Source: Hofstenia miamia (lineage: Eukaryota > Xenacoelomorpha > Acoela > Hofsteniidae). From it: a DNA stretch of 64,000 bases. The stretch's first letter is position 1; each line of letters starts with the position of its first letter. Below are positions 24,141 through 36,420 of this stretch, piece by piece. The notes under the pieces are model-generated. The model had not been told where the DNA came from. It saw nothing but the letters and a program-made list of their open reading frames with translations, and did not search any database. The stretch covers positions 416,580-480,579 of the forward strand of contig CABFPE010000032.1 of the NCBI GenBank assembly GCA_900660155.1, in the 5' to 3' direction. Both the position numbers and the translations under genes were made by a program.

Positions 24141-24684
24141 TAGAGAAGGGTGCAGTGGGGTGCGGTAATACTTCCGCGGTAGCGATTTACACAATTGCGG
24201 TGTTTAGCGGTAGAATTATTACAACTTGCGGTGGCATTAAAGTTATACAGATAAAGTGATTTGTATTAAGGTGTTAAATCTCTAAGTAGTGCTGACAAAG
24301 CTGTTTCTGAAGAAAAACTAAGAGATTTCTCACAAAATATTAAAAGCAATTTAATATCGCTAACTAAGAAATTTCTTACAAAATATTAAAAGTAATTTTT
24401 ACATATTTCATGAAAAATTTGATACTACCCAAATATAATTGCACGAAATGACAAAATATCTAAGAATATGTTTTTAAGCTGTTCTACGAATGATCTATAA
24501 TCCTAAAAAACAATTCAGAAATATCTATTTGTACGAAGATAAAATCGCCATTGTTGCGGTACAACACAAAAATTTTATGATTGCGGTGGTTTGCGGTAAA
24601 AACGGACATTGCGGTGATAGGCGGTGAAGTTTTCTTCTCTGCGGTCGAAATAATTTTACAAAACCTGTACCACGCTCATCTCTA
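24141..24684. mobile_element. Non-autonomous hAT element rich in GCGGT motifs
   Basis: The ends are TAGAGAAGGGTG on the left and, read inward, TAGAGATGAGCGTGGTACAG on the right, matching the TAGAGATGNGC pattern of hAT termini. The flanking 8-mers ATTTATAT (24133-24140) and ATTTGCAT (24685-24692) agree at 6 of 8 positions, as expected of a decayed 8-bp hAT target duplication. GCGGT occurs about five times in the first 90 bp and about six times in the last 140 bp, all in the same orientation, and hardly elsewhere nearby. Such subterminal short repeats are typical hAT transposase binding sites. No transposase is encoded. Confidence 0.8.
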
Positions 24685-24776
24685 ATTTGCATGCTTTCTG
24701 TGTGTATGTGCGTTCGAATATATTGAAATTCATCCTTTCTACACATTTTAGAATGCCTCTAGTATCATTGAAATAA

Positions 24777-27336
24777 GTCCCTGTTTCCGCTAGATTTGAG
24801 TCCACCCGCTGCGAGTCGCCCCAGCTTGAAGAAATCTATGTTCCCATTTAATTTTTCGCCTCGGTTTGACCCCGAAGCAGGGTAACTCATCCTTAATAGG
24901 AAGACTTACTTACTTCCATGCTTATACTTATTTGCTCAAGAATTAATTAAAATATGTTGTAATTTGGTAAATTTAATCCGCTTACACTGGTGATTTGGGG
25001 GTGGAAGGGGGTAATTGCTTAATTTATCTAACATGATAGGCTTCATTTAGCACTCAATGGGCGATTTGCAAAGAATCTAGCGAATGCTACCCTATAAAAA
25101 TTCTTGGTTGCAGCAACAATGAATTTTNTATACTTATATTTGGCGCTAAGTACATGACAACTAAGAAATTATATGACTTTATTCCAATTCATTTAAAAAG
25201 GAAAAATGTCAACTTACAAATAATTGAAAATTACACCTACTCAAAGCAATGCAAGAATAATTTATGCAAAATGTCAGCGCTAACTTAGAATTGTTTGAAA
25301 ATTAGTAAAACTCCTTTTTACTTTATAATCTTTTATGTTACATCAAAAAAATTATTGAAACATTGCTGTAGCGAAAAATGTTTATTGGGTATTATTGTTT
25401 TAATGCGGAAGGGTTAAGATTAATTCTCAGTTTTTGCAAATACAAACACGATGCATGTAAATTTTAATAGCATTTTGAGTAACTTAATGCATTTACAACT
25501 CAATATAATTGTTCTGCGAAACATAGCTGCAATGATATCATTGCAAATTAATATGATTACAATTAAATTGAAATCAGCTAAAAGAAAATTATAAGAATGA
25601 AAGAACGCCTTCGAAGATTCTTGAAATCAACTACTAGAACCTCATCTTGGTGGATAATTATTTAATTAATGAAGAGCCGGGACGATTATCAATTAAATTT
25701 TATTTGTGGCTTAGTTGATTTAATGAATCCAGATACCCTGCCAAAAGAAATTATTGCTGTTGCTGCTGTCTCAAGCGGCTTTAAANTACTTACTTCCATG
25801 CTTATACTTATTTGCTCAAGAATTAATTAAAATATGTTGTAATTTGGTAAATTTAATCCGCTTACACTGGTGATTTGGGGGTGGAAGGGGGTAATTGCTT
25901 AATTTATCTAACATGATAGGCTTCATTTAGCACTCAATGGGCGATTTGCAAAGAATCTAGCGAATGCTACCCTATAAAAATTCTTGGTTGCAGCAACAAT
26001 GAATTTTGGTCAAATTTGTAACCAAAATTCAATCAAATTAAGTTAGTATTCAACTAGAGGTAAAGAAGGAAAATATCTACGTATTTATACTTATATTTGG
26101 CGCTAAGTACATGACAACTAAGAAATTATATGACTTTATTCCAATTCATTTAAAAAGGAAAAATGTCAACTTACAAATAATTGAAAATTACACCTACTCA
26201 AAGCAATGCAAGAATAATTTATGCAAAATGTCAGCGCTAACTTAGAATTGTTTGAAAATTAGTAAAACTCCTTTTTACTTTATAATCTTTTATGTTACAT
26301 CAAAAAAATTATTGAAACATTGCTGTAGCGAAAAATGTTTATTGGATATTATTGTTTTAATGCGGAAGGGTTAAGATTAATTCTCAGTTTTTGCAATTAC
26401 AAACACGATGCATGTAAATTTTAATAGCATTTTGAGTAACTTAATGCATTTACAACTCAATATAATTGTTCTGCGAAACATAGCTGCAATGATATCATTG
26501 CAAATTAATATGATTACAATTAAATTGAAATCAGCTAAAAGAAAATTATAAGAATGAAAGAACGTTTTCGAAGATTCTTGAAATCAACTACTAGAACCTC
26601 ATCTTGGTGGACGATTATTTAATTAATGAAGAGCCGGGACGATTATTAATTAAATTTTATTTGTGGCTTAGTTGATTTAATGAATCCAGATACCCTGCCA
26701 AAAGAAATTATTGCTGTTGCTGCTGTCTCAAGCAGCATTAAATTTTTTTTATATCTTTTATTTGAAATTCCAAACTACTCCGCAATTTTAATTCCGAGCC
26801 AAATTATTCCACCTTTTTTCTTGGCAGTCCATTCCAAATTATTAGCAGACTCTAGTGTCCTAAGTTCCTTGAGTATTAATATTTTTATGATCCATATTAA
26901 ATAATTGTTGTTTCAAAAGAACTTTTCAGATGTCGCTGGAAAACCTTCATCCATCTTGTAATTGCAGTCCTATTGTGTTAATGGAAGCAGGTACAACTTT
27001 AAATCAATTCAATTCAAAGGGTATTTAAAAACATTTCTGAGAATGAGATTGACTATTAATCCTAACAAATTAATCTTATCATTGCCTTTGTGAAAATTTA
27101 ATTGTTTGAATGGGGATAATAAAACACATTATTAAAGGGAATTTTACCCGTTTTTAAAATTCAAATGGGAACACGTTCGCCCCGCTTTAATTTAACTCGG
27201 TTGAGTGTTCCCATGTAAATTTTCGCCTCGGTTTGAAGAACAGAGGTGAGTGGCAGCAGGGCAAACGTGTCCCCATTAGAGGTGAGTGGCCCCGCTGGCA
27301 CTCAAAGCGGTGCGAAAAATTAAATGGGACAGGGCC
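24777..27336. mobile_element. PIF/Harbinger-like non-autonomous element
   Basis: The left terminus GTCCCTGTTTCC and the right, read inward, GGCCCTGTCCCATTT are flanked by TAA at 24774-24776 and 27337-27339. This fits the GG(C/T)CCTGT start and 3-bp TAA/TTA target of PIF/Harbinger elements. Subterminal modules repeat: TTCCCATTTAATTTTTCGCC near 24832, a near copy near 27206, an inverted one at the right end, and GAGGTGAGTGGC twice at about 27242 and 27281. The AT-rich middle encodes no recognisable transposase. The printed length (2560 bp) is inflated by an internal duplication around a single N, so the true element is probably about 1.6-1.7 kb. Confidence 0.65.
24907..26745. repeat. Near-identical 0.9-kb duplication around single Ns
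   Basis: 24907-25785 and 25787-26745 are the same sequence joined at the N at 25786. The first copy also has an N at 25128 where about 80 bases present in the second copy are missing. The copies differ at only a few sites. This is most likely two assembly versions of one locus inside the Harbinger-like element. Confidence 0.85.
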
Positions 27337-27954
27337 TAAATAACACAGTCAGGTATATTTTCCTCATATTTTATTCATGCGCATGAAATCAACATTGCAA
27401 AAACCATCCAGTAATATTTTAGGACTACAAAGTTTAAATTTATATTTGTTAAGTTAATGGCTTAGGCAGTACTTATTAATACTTATAAACAGCTGCAGAC
27501 CCTATGTTTTACCAATATTTCATATCAAACTTTAATTATTGCGATATCAAGAACATACTTTTAGTCAACCCCATTTCCATTTTTAACGGTTCGTGACTGT
27601 TTGGGTTCCAATTACTCCCCAAGCAAAGTTTACTTAAAGATTTTGTGAAAAATATGGCAGTTACAGCAATGAAATTCTACTTTTCACTAAACAAAGAAAC
27701 CTTTCAAATGAAAAATTTTTTCATGTTCAATTTGTATAACGTATTGGCTTGTGAAAATTTATACTTGTGATTGTTTGGGGTGCACATGCACCACAACATC
27801 TACGTGCTGCTTTGCAATATTTCTAACGAAATTATCTACATACATATATATGCATGTGTTTATATATACATTATATATAAAAGTTAAGTAAGTAAGTGTA
27901 TATATATATATATTTATGTACTTGCAAATGCAATCAATTTGGAAAGTTCCAGCT

Positions 27955-28480
27955 AAGAATTTCTACCCTTATCTCCATGACAATACAATGTCACTTCGAT
28001 GCATAGCATACTCTGGAAAAGATACTTTATGCAGTGATATATCTGGCTGTGGAACCTTTGCCGAAAAAAAAATATGAGCCTTCTAATCAAATATGTTGGA
28101 AAGAAAATGCTCTTAGGGAAATACTGGTGATAATTTTCTGCAACTGCTTTTCTGCAAATTTGACAACTTATATTGGCACAATTCAACAAAACCAACTAGA
28201 ATTTCCTGATGCTGCAAAAAGTATTAATCGAAGAATATGAATTGATTCACGGTATTACCCTAATAGCTTAAAATTGTATTCTTGTTGGGACAAGACATCA
28301 AAGCCCGTTCTCCTTGTATCTTCAATGAATCAAGTCCAAAATAATAGCACATATCGAGAAGATATCGCTCAACTTTACAAATTAAGAAAAAATTATCTTT
28401 ATATCCTTGATAGACTTGTTCTAATTGCAAAACTCCTCGCTGGCTATGTTGATGTAATTTTGGCCAATAAGCTCATTTAG
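27955..28480 (+). pseudogene. piggyBac-type transposase fragment (broken)
   Basis: Plus-strand frames read, in order: LRCIAYSGKDTLCSD (family: Y.G.D), VEPLPKKKYE (the LVEPL segment), LTTYIGTIQQNQLEFPDAAK (family: LT..GTvRkNrkeiP), then SCWDKTSKPVLLVSSMNQ (family: W.DKR.V.LLST.H) and DIAQLYKLRKNYLYILDRLV, corresponding to iv.YN.tKgGVD.lDr. A further stretch, NCKTPRWLC, in another frame matches the RKTRRWPL block. The order is collinear with the piggyBac catalytic domain. At least two frame changes and an internal stop show it is dead. The N-terminal third and the Cys-rich C-terminus are not visible, nor are TTAA-flanked ends. Confidence 0.8.
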
Positions 28481-29123
28481 CAACTACTTGGGATATAAAC
28501 TTGTAGGGATTTAATTGAACATTGAATATCAACGTCAAATTTGATGATAGGAAATTACATGTAAACATTCACTTCAGCAGTTTAAAGCACATCTGTTCAA
28601 TCTATATAATGTCATTGAAAATTTTGCCCTACAATTCAAGACAAAAAGACAAGAAAAGCTTGTGTCACTGCTAAGGTTCACATATTCTGATAATGAGTTA
28701 CTATTTTTAGATTGGGTTCCATGGAAATGAAAACAAACTAAAGCTTAATGTTCTTGCAAGTTCTTACATATTCAAGTTTTAAACTTGGAAGCAAAATTTA
28801 AATGTTGCTGAAATTTGAAAAACTTTCAACAACAAAAATGATTTTCACAAGTTGTGAATCACTTTGCATGGTAGACAGTAAACTGAAAGAAATCCCTTCT
28901 CAAAATATTAACCTTTTTAATTTTCAATTTAATGTCCAGCAAAAATTATGTTAATTAGCTTGAAACCTTTCTAAATTTATACTTTAAAGGACCAACCTAG
29001 GTGTTTTTTAAATTTTAACGTAAATTCAAGTATTCTTTCAAGAATTAGCATAAAATTTGCAAGAACCTTAAAGTTTAATTTGGTTTCCATGGGGAATGAA
29101 TAAATTGCTTACAATTATAAATG

Positions 29124-29160
<37 letters not shown>

Positions 29161-32100
29161 AATTAAATAGTTAAATTTCAAGACAAATATATTGCATAAA
29201 GAACTACATTTACATATATTTGTTAAAAATGTTATTATTCCCAGTTTCAATAAAAAATTTTATAAAAAAGTATATTATTTCCAAATATGGCAAAATAATA
29301 ATGAACTTTACATTTTCATTATTAAACATTTTGGTGCAATGCATAAAAATTTCATAAATTATGGGTATTCTAAACCCCGAAATTTGAAATATATATTAAT
29401 ATAATCAAAATCATATTTCATTAAATTATGTGTTTCATTGAGGCGATATAATAATAGTCGCGTAGAGGCTTTTTGCTAATATTAATTTAAAAACTCCTAT
29501 TTTTGGTAGTATTCATAATCTTTTCGAGAAAAAATTTGAGTTGTTGAACAAATGCACAACAGTCACAACATATAGTTTTTAAGACATTCTGCACCGTCAA
29601 TATTCATGGGCAATTGCCGCCCCAGATGCAGAGCTGTATATTCTGTGAATTTTTGATAGGGCAGACATTAAAATCTAAGATAATCAAAAAAGACTAAATA
29701 TGTTAACTTTTTGTATTAAAGATTACTATTTTATAAGATCATGCATAGAGAAGTGAATGAATGTAAAAAAACATTATGCTAAAAGTATGCGATATTTGGA
29801 TTTAAGTTATGAAACGCCTTTTTTCATAATATGCTAAGATTGCTAAAACTAGAGCAAGTTATATATAAGTGAATTAAATTTTTATTCCAGAAGCTATAGT
29901 GGTTATTTGAAATTCCGTGTTGAATGTTACTTATAAGGCAACGCTATTCGCCAGGAAAAATTCACTCACAATAGATGGAATAACACTTTATTCCTCCATT
30001 GTCAGCAAAACCTCAACAATATAACAACTGTTTATAAATTGATACATTAAAATTGACTTTTCTGTCATGTGCACTAATTTACTCTAAAAACAGCTATGTT
30101 GCTACGGAAAAATATTATGCAACTTACTTTTGATAAAATATTGCAGTACAATATTTCGCACACCTTGTGTAGCCATTGAGTTTGTGCACAATTTTTCTTG
30201 GAGCAATATCAGCATTGGTTGAAATAAGGTAGTAAAGATTTATTTATAAGACTGACAATACAATTGTACAGGAAATTGTAAAATTACAAATAATTTTAAA
30301 ACATGTATATACGCATTGGTGAAAACTGCCTTTGAGGAAATAGGGTTCCGAATATTGAAAGCATATAAAATTTGAAATCAATTGCAAATATCAAACTTTA
30401 ATATCGTTTAATATGATGGAAGAACATAATGTGTTGACATTCTACGTAACACACAAAGAAATTTGAAATGAGACTTTATTTTTAGTCATAAAAATGTTGG
30501 CATTCTCGAAGTATAATTTTTTTCAGTTTGAAGCTTTGGTTGTCAATTCTATATAACTACCTGAAAAAGTTTTAGACGCTGTGCTTCTTTCATAATGCTT
30601 AAAAATTTTTCTTAAGCGTAATTGATGATTTAATTTTTTAAATTTTCAATTTTTGTTATGTTAGATTTCCGTTCAATCAATTGCTTTCCAAAATTTCTAG
30701 TTATTGAAAGATAATGTTACTATTGGGTGCTCGAATACATTTACAATTGCCAAATATTACTACACACATGCCAAAAAAGCCTCTTTCAAACGAAATTAGT
30801 TTTTTTGCAGTACCAAGGATATAAGTTTCTCATAAATTTCCATGTAAAATATTGTTTAGCAAGAGGATTAATATATTCATTCAATTTTCGTTTAAATCTT
30901 CTTGAATTGTTACTTAAGCTATTCTTCAATTTGTTTGAATTTAACCCACACTCGATGGACATAGTATTAGTTCATTTTTAGTTTTTGAACCAAATAAAAT
31001 TTAGCTTACTAAAATATAAAATATACATTGCACTCAAGGTCGTGCACAGCGAGAAAGATAGAGTTATTTTAGCTGAAAATTGAAATTTAGTCGAGAAATT
31101 TGCAAGAAAACTGTTTACAAATTTCAATGTTTATTGTACGGCGGCGTTATTTTCACACGGTGGATATAGTTAAAGCATCAGCCTTCAATAATTTATCCCT
31201 CACGCTTTGCATTGCCTATAATTTAGGTCTCCTTGAATGCACTATATGTACATGTACACTCTACATAACCAGAATTGGCTATTCTAAGACTTGCTTAAGG
31301 AAAAGAACAAATAGATTGAGTAAAAACATTCTTAAATGTGTTACCATCTCCGTGAACAATTGAAAAAGCTTTTTTTTTTATACAAATAAATTGCGATCTA
31401 CACTTATTAATACTACAACATACTTATAAACATGCTTCCATCATTCAAATAGATTTGTCACGAGGCCATTTAGCTGTACTTTTCTAACAATATGCATAGA
31501 AGACAGTTTCAAAACTGCCTATTTTTTTGCAAATGTAAGTATTTTCAACTTATTGCTAAATATTTTCCTACAATTTTCATTTAATGGCGCCTGAAAGAAG
31601 CTTTGTATAGCATATCAATTATAGTGAATATTCATACACTAATAGACCAACGTCAAGCTTTCTATACATGTAGGTCTAGATTAGGTTTGCTCAAATATTT
31701 ATTAACGCTTATAAGTTTGTCTATCAACAACTGTTTTGACTTGAAAAATGAAAATTTAAAATTCAATTGCATAACGATAAAATGTAAAATGCCTTTAATT
31801 TTTCAAACTAAGTGCCAGAATGTCTTCTTAACTTCCATTAGAATGCCTGCCAAGAAAATTTGCATGTCAATTCGCGATTCATAAGCAAATATTTCCAAGT
31901 TTAATGCACATTCGCTAGACCAACTAACAACTCCAAATTCGCAAAAACGATGCATTAAAAGGAAGAGGAATTACATTATAATTTGAATAATTTCAAAGAT
32001 GTATACTCACTGATTAAATCGAGGTTAGAAGGGGTCTATGAAAATTTGAGTAGAAAAAGTAAACGCATTATGCGTTACAATTTATCGTCTTTCCAATAAC

Positions 32101-33344
32101 ATCTGGTTGTAGATCCACGGGAACATTCGCGCAAACATTTGATAAATTGTTTTAAGTTTGAATTGTAGAGAATTAGATACGGGCTCTTCGAAAAGAAAAT
32201 ATAATTATCTTTATGATATTTAATTGTTGACGCATTCTAACACACAAAATTGTTTTCTCTGTAATTTGTTCATAAAATATTGCATGTGTGTCAACATTTT
32301 ATAGATATGATATTTGGTTTTAGGGTCATCCCGATTATTAATTATTGACTTGCCGTCTCAAGATCACGTATCTGAGTTTCTCTCAAACTTAACCCGGTAA
32401 TGTTTTGTTGTAAATTACGAGGAGTAATAGTTTTCATAAATATTTCTGCCATGCAAGATGTTGTAAACAGATCGTACATAGGACTAACTTTTGTGGAGTA
32501 ATAATGCTTCTAGCCTAGAAAAAGCCAAGAATATTTAACAAATGCACCAAGTATCACTTAAGGTTTTCAATGATTAAATAGAACAAAATGGGTAGAGATT
32601 TCAAGCTTCTCATTTATTTTTTGTTTCAGTCTAAGAAAGTGTCTAAATTCAAATACCTATGAATAAATTTCATCTATGTGTTAAAAAAATTTATCTCTAC
32701 CTATTATTAATTAAAAAGTTCTAAGCCCATCATAAATAAAAGATTAATTCAAAAATTGATGCAGTGCTGGGGCAAATTGTCTTTTTAATCTAATCTGAAA
32801 TAACTGCCATTATGTCAAAATAGTGTTGAACCGCGCCTTATTTTGTAAAGGAACGTATTAAATGCTTGTATGAATAGTTCGCTACGGTCTTGCGCAAGTG
32901 ATTTATGCGTCTATTTTATTACTCTTTCAGTATTTAGGTCATAAGAGATTGATGATAATTAACCCACTTACTGCATTCAATGAGGTTCTATTTTATTGTT
33001 TTTATAAACGCTTTTAGAGTGCAGAATATGACATTTCATGCTGAACCAAGGAATTTCGATTTCTCTTCGAGCAAAATTATGAAAAGTGCTTGATTTCATT
33101 GTAATTTAATCTCTTGCTTTTATGTGACTGCCACTTCAGTTTGTATTAGTTTAGTAAACAGTCATTCTAACTAAATCCATTACAGAGAAGGTGGTTGCAG
33201 TCAATCACGAGAATGACTGAGCCTATTTCCACTAGTGTTACGTTTACAGAACAAACCGATTAGTCCGTATTTGTGAGCAATTTTATCCAAGCCCGTTAAG
33301 AAATATTGAAAGCTTTTTATATAGACACATCTATAGGGTAGGGC
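28481..33344. other. Long AT-rich non-coding stretch
   Basis: Several short frames (for example 29192-29404, 30727-30981, 31100-31363, 31603-31884) lack known motifs and plausible codon bias, so they are not called. An (AT)n run lies at 29127-29158. Confidence 0.45.
29127..29158. repeat. (AT)n microsatellite
   Basis: Sixteen AT units without interruption. Confidence 0.95.
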
Positions 33345-33961
33345 GTGCTTATGCCAAGATGAAGATTACAGCTTAAACATATTCTCATGCCTGAATTACA
33401 TGCAAATAATAATTTTTTTCACTAAGAAATCCGATTTTTGTAAAAACATTCAAATTCTTTCCATATCTAGGGTTCAGGTAATGGGCCGGTCTAATGTCCA
33501 TGCAAACGACAACTGCCCTGAGGTATTTTGCACCTTGCGCAAAGTCCGTGGTTGTCGCGCGTTAGGCCAGGTTGCGAATTTAAGTCGAAAATAAAGAGGA
33601 GACAATTCTCTATCTTGTGGTGTTTTAGATTTTAAATATTTTNNNNNNNNNNNNNNNNNNNNNGTGCTTATGCCAAGATGAAGATTACAGCTTAAGCATA
33701 TTCTCATGCCTGAATTACATGCAAATAATAATTTCTTTCACTAAGAAATCCGATTTTTGTAAAAACATTCAAATTCTTTCCATATCTAGGGTTCAGGTAA
33801 TGGGCCGGTCTAATGTCCATGCAAACGACAACTGCCCTGAGGTATTTTGCACCTTGCGCAAAGTCCGTGGTTGTCGCGCGTTAGGCCAGGTTGCGAATTT
33901 AAGTCGAAAATAAAGAGGAGACAATTCTCTATCTTGTGGTGTTTTAGATTTTAAATATTTT
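33345..33961. repeat. 298-bp duplicated flanks around a 21-base gap
   Basis: 33345-33642 and 33664-33961 are the same 298 bp with two or three differences, separated by N at 33643-33663. The duplicate starts and ends exactly at the gap edges, which points to unmerged contig ends or haplotypes. The shared sequence is GC-richer from about 33475 to 33575 than its surroundings. It contains an acceptor-like TTCTTTCCATATCTAG at 33456-33471 and a donor-like GAG|GTATTT about 50 bases on. No known protein was seen in any frame. Confidence 0.85.
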
Positions 33962-34731
33962 CGTTAGTTCGTCAGTTATAGGTGTTTAAAAAATTTTTCT
34001 TGAGGTCATCACATATTTTAGAAATTCTAAGTAGAAATGGAAATAGGGTTAAAAAGAGAATTGCCAGAACCGATACAGGTGAAATATAAAACGGCTTTAG
34101 TGATTTTTTTCTGACGAAATATTAAAGTTAGCGGAAAATAGTTTGCCCCATTTCAAATTCAGATTTATAGTGTTATATGAGATTGTTGGATAGGAAAGTT
34201 AACTTTGTATTGAAAATTGAACAGAGTGTTCACAATCCTAATCTATTGCAGAACAAAAATAACATTATTATTTTAACACAATGAAGTAGTTGCTAAACGA
34301 ACTACAATATTTTTGAAGACTAGGTTGTCAGAAGTGTACATTTCCGTAGGCTTTAATCTCCGTAGAACCCATTGTGTTCGATTTTTTTTCAGAGGTTACT
34401 TGAAAACAATTGTTTATAAATAAAGACTATCTAACATTCATCAACGCTTAGATTTTTGAAAATGAAGTCAGGGATATTACAGTGGAAATGTGCAAGAATT
34501 CCTATCAGCACACCGATTAAGTTTTAGTTAAGAAATTAGGAGATTTTTGGATGAAAAATTTCAAAATATATGTGTGTGTTTGTTTTATTATTTATAATAT
34601 TTATGTTTAGATATTTACATTTATATTTATTTTTATTTTATACAAGATTAACAAATCACAAGCTAATTTAAATGAACACCTTCTGGAGGAAAAGATAAAT
34701 AGGATCCCTGCTAGGCTTGTATTGATTTATA
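33962..34731. other. AT-rich non-coding stretch
   Basis: Nothing recognised. Confidence 0.5.
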
Positions 34732-34912
34732 AAAATTATCTATAATCTGTCTTATATTCCAGGAATTAAATTTAGGACCACATATTTGCTGAACATCTTG
34801 TAACCTATAGGTATACATATTACCCTATATATATATATAAAGCAGCAAATATGGGATCCTAAATTTAATTCCTGAAATATAAGATAGGTTATAGACAGAT
34901 TATAGATAATTT
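34732..34912. repeat. Long imperfect inverted repeat with AT-rich loop
   Basis: The left arm, 34732-34791, is the reverse complement of the right arm, 34843-34912. The shared core runs from AAATTATCTATAATCTGTC through TTATATT and CAGGAATTAAATTTAGGA to CATATTTGCTG. The right arm carries about 11 extra bases after the AATCTGTC block. The loop of about 50 bases contains a short (AT)n run. It could be a small hairpin-type transposon or an inverted duplication. Confidence 0.85.
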
Positions 34913-35789
34913 GTAATAATATATATATATATATATATATTCGTCATAGAACCATTCAGGTTATTTCCATCGACGTTAAGAGTTTGATAGAAATGTATAA
35001 TTTCGCCATCCTTTTATTAATGAATGCTATTCTTCAGAATTACGAATGCTAAAAATACTACCCAAATATATAATATATTTTCAAAAATATATTTCAAAAA
35101 ATGCTATTCTTAACTAATACTATCCAGAGATTCACTAAAACTAAAATTAGTCATACATTTCTTTCAAATTTTAATGGCAAAAATTTCTACTTGCATTTTG
35201 GCTTATAGTTTACAGTATGAAACAAGATATTTCCTCAATATGTTAAGAACCACATGCACTATACTAGTTCATAGTTCATACATTAACCTTTAATATATTT
35301 ACATATAAATTTGAGTTAAGTCTTGTAAATGTGATTGGAAAAAGTGATTTTGTTTGGCATATCTAAAGTTAAAGTTACTATGCACTTACTGTTTGAAGTA
35401 TTCAATAACAATAGCATCCGCTCGAAGTGTTTGTGCAGCCCTAACATAAACAGAAACCTTTCACTTCATTGAAGGAAATCCTTATTTATTAAATCATGAT
35501 ATACAACTAATACTGCATAATAATTCTGTAATAAGATATTGTTGTGAAAAATCTTATATAAATATATTAAACGGTTATACTGAATTTGTCTAAGAAGTGA
35601 TATAAAAATGAATGTAATTACATATTGTATAGCTTGAAAACTTAATATAAGACATTTGTTTCGATATGCATGCGTTCATTTTTTAAGAAGATCTGTAAAA
35701 AACTTTATATATATAGATAGGATATGATACGATAAGGCTTTATTTCCATAGATTTTTATACATACAAATGTAAATAGGAAAACTACTAT
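34913..35789. other. AT-rich non-coding stretch with (AT)n
   Basis: An (AT)n run occupies about 34918-34940 next to the inverted repeat. Nothing else is recognised. Confidence 0.5.
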
Positions 35790-36420
35790 ATAGGGCTACA
35801 AAATTTTTAGCTTAAAGTCTTCGTTGTTCAAGATTTCGAATGCATGAGGAACAAACGTGTTTTGTTTACTTTTTTGAAGATTCTTGGTAGTTTCACTTGT
35901 CTAGGAGAGTTGAAAGATAGAGTGAATTTTTTGTTCATTGGGTGGCATTAGTTGTTTCGTATTGTTTTAATTGCTTTCTAAATATTTTTTCATGTCATAG
36001 TCAAATTTAGATATGTTGTGAAAGTTTAGTCTCTGTTTTTTCATAAATACAGATGCCCATAGTACTGAAGAATATAACTACTTTGTCTTTAAGTGTGCAT
36101 TAATGATTAACATAATCCTATCGTGAGTTAAAAAAAGAATTTTCCTGATATTGTTTTAACAGTTGCATGTAATGTACTGATTAAATGATTTGTGTTGACT
36201 CCAGTTCAACTTGTTATTTATTATGATACCTAAATATTTCGTGAAGCTTGCCTTATGTACTTTTCATGATCAATCTCGGGTGGTGCATTAGCTATATGAA
36301 TGTTGTGTTATATAAATTTTAATTTGACTAATTTAAAAGGATTGATAGTAACAAATTTTTTTCCAAAGAAATTTCAAATATTTGCTTTAACATTGTCTAT
36401 ATACATTTACATAATTTTCA
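35790..36420 (-). pseudogene. LINE ORF2 C-terminal fragment (broken)
   Basis: Minus-strand frames near 36250 read KYLGIIINNKLNWSQH, the (K/Q)YLG(I/V)xIDxxLxWxxH block that follows the reverse-transcriptase palm in Jockey/CR1-like LINEs. Upstream, at about 36390-36330, NVKANI and NFFGKKFVTIN fit the connection region. Downstream, VLWASVFMKKQRLN and NKTRLFLMHSKS fit the C-terminal tail (LWxxxxxKxxxRLQ). Frames change several times and stops are common. No YADD motif or endonuclease remains. Confidence 0.7.
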
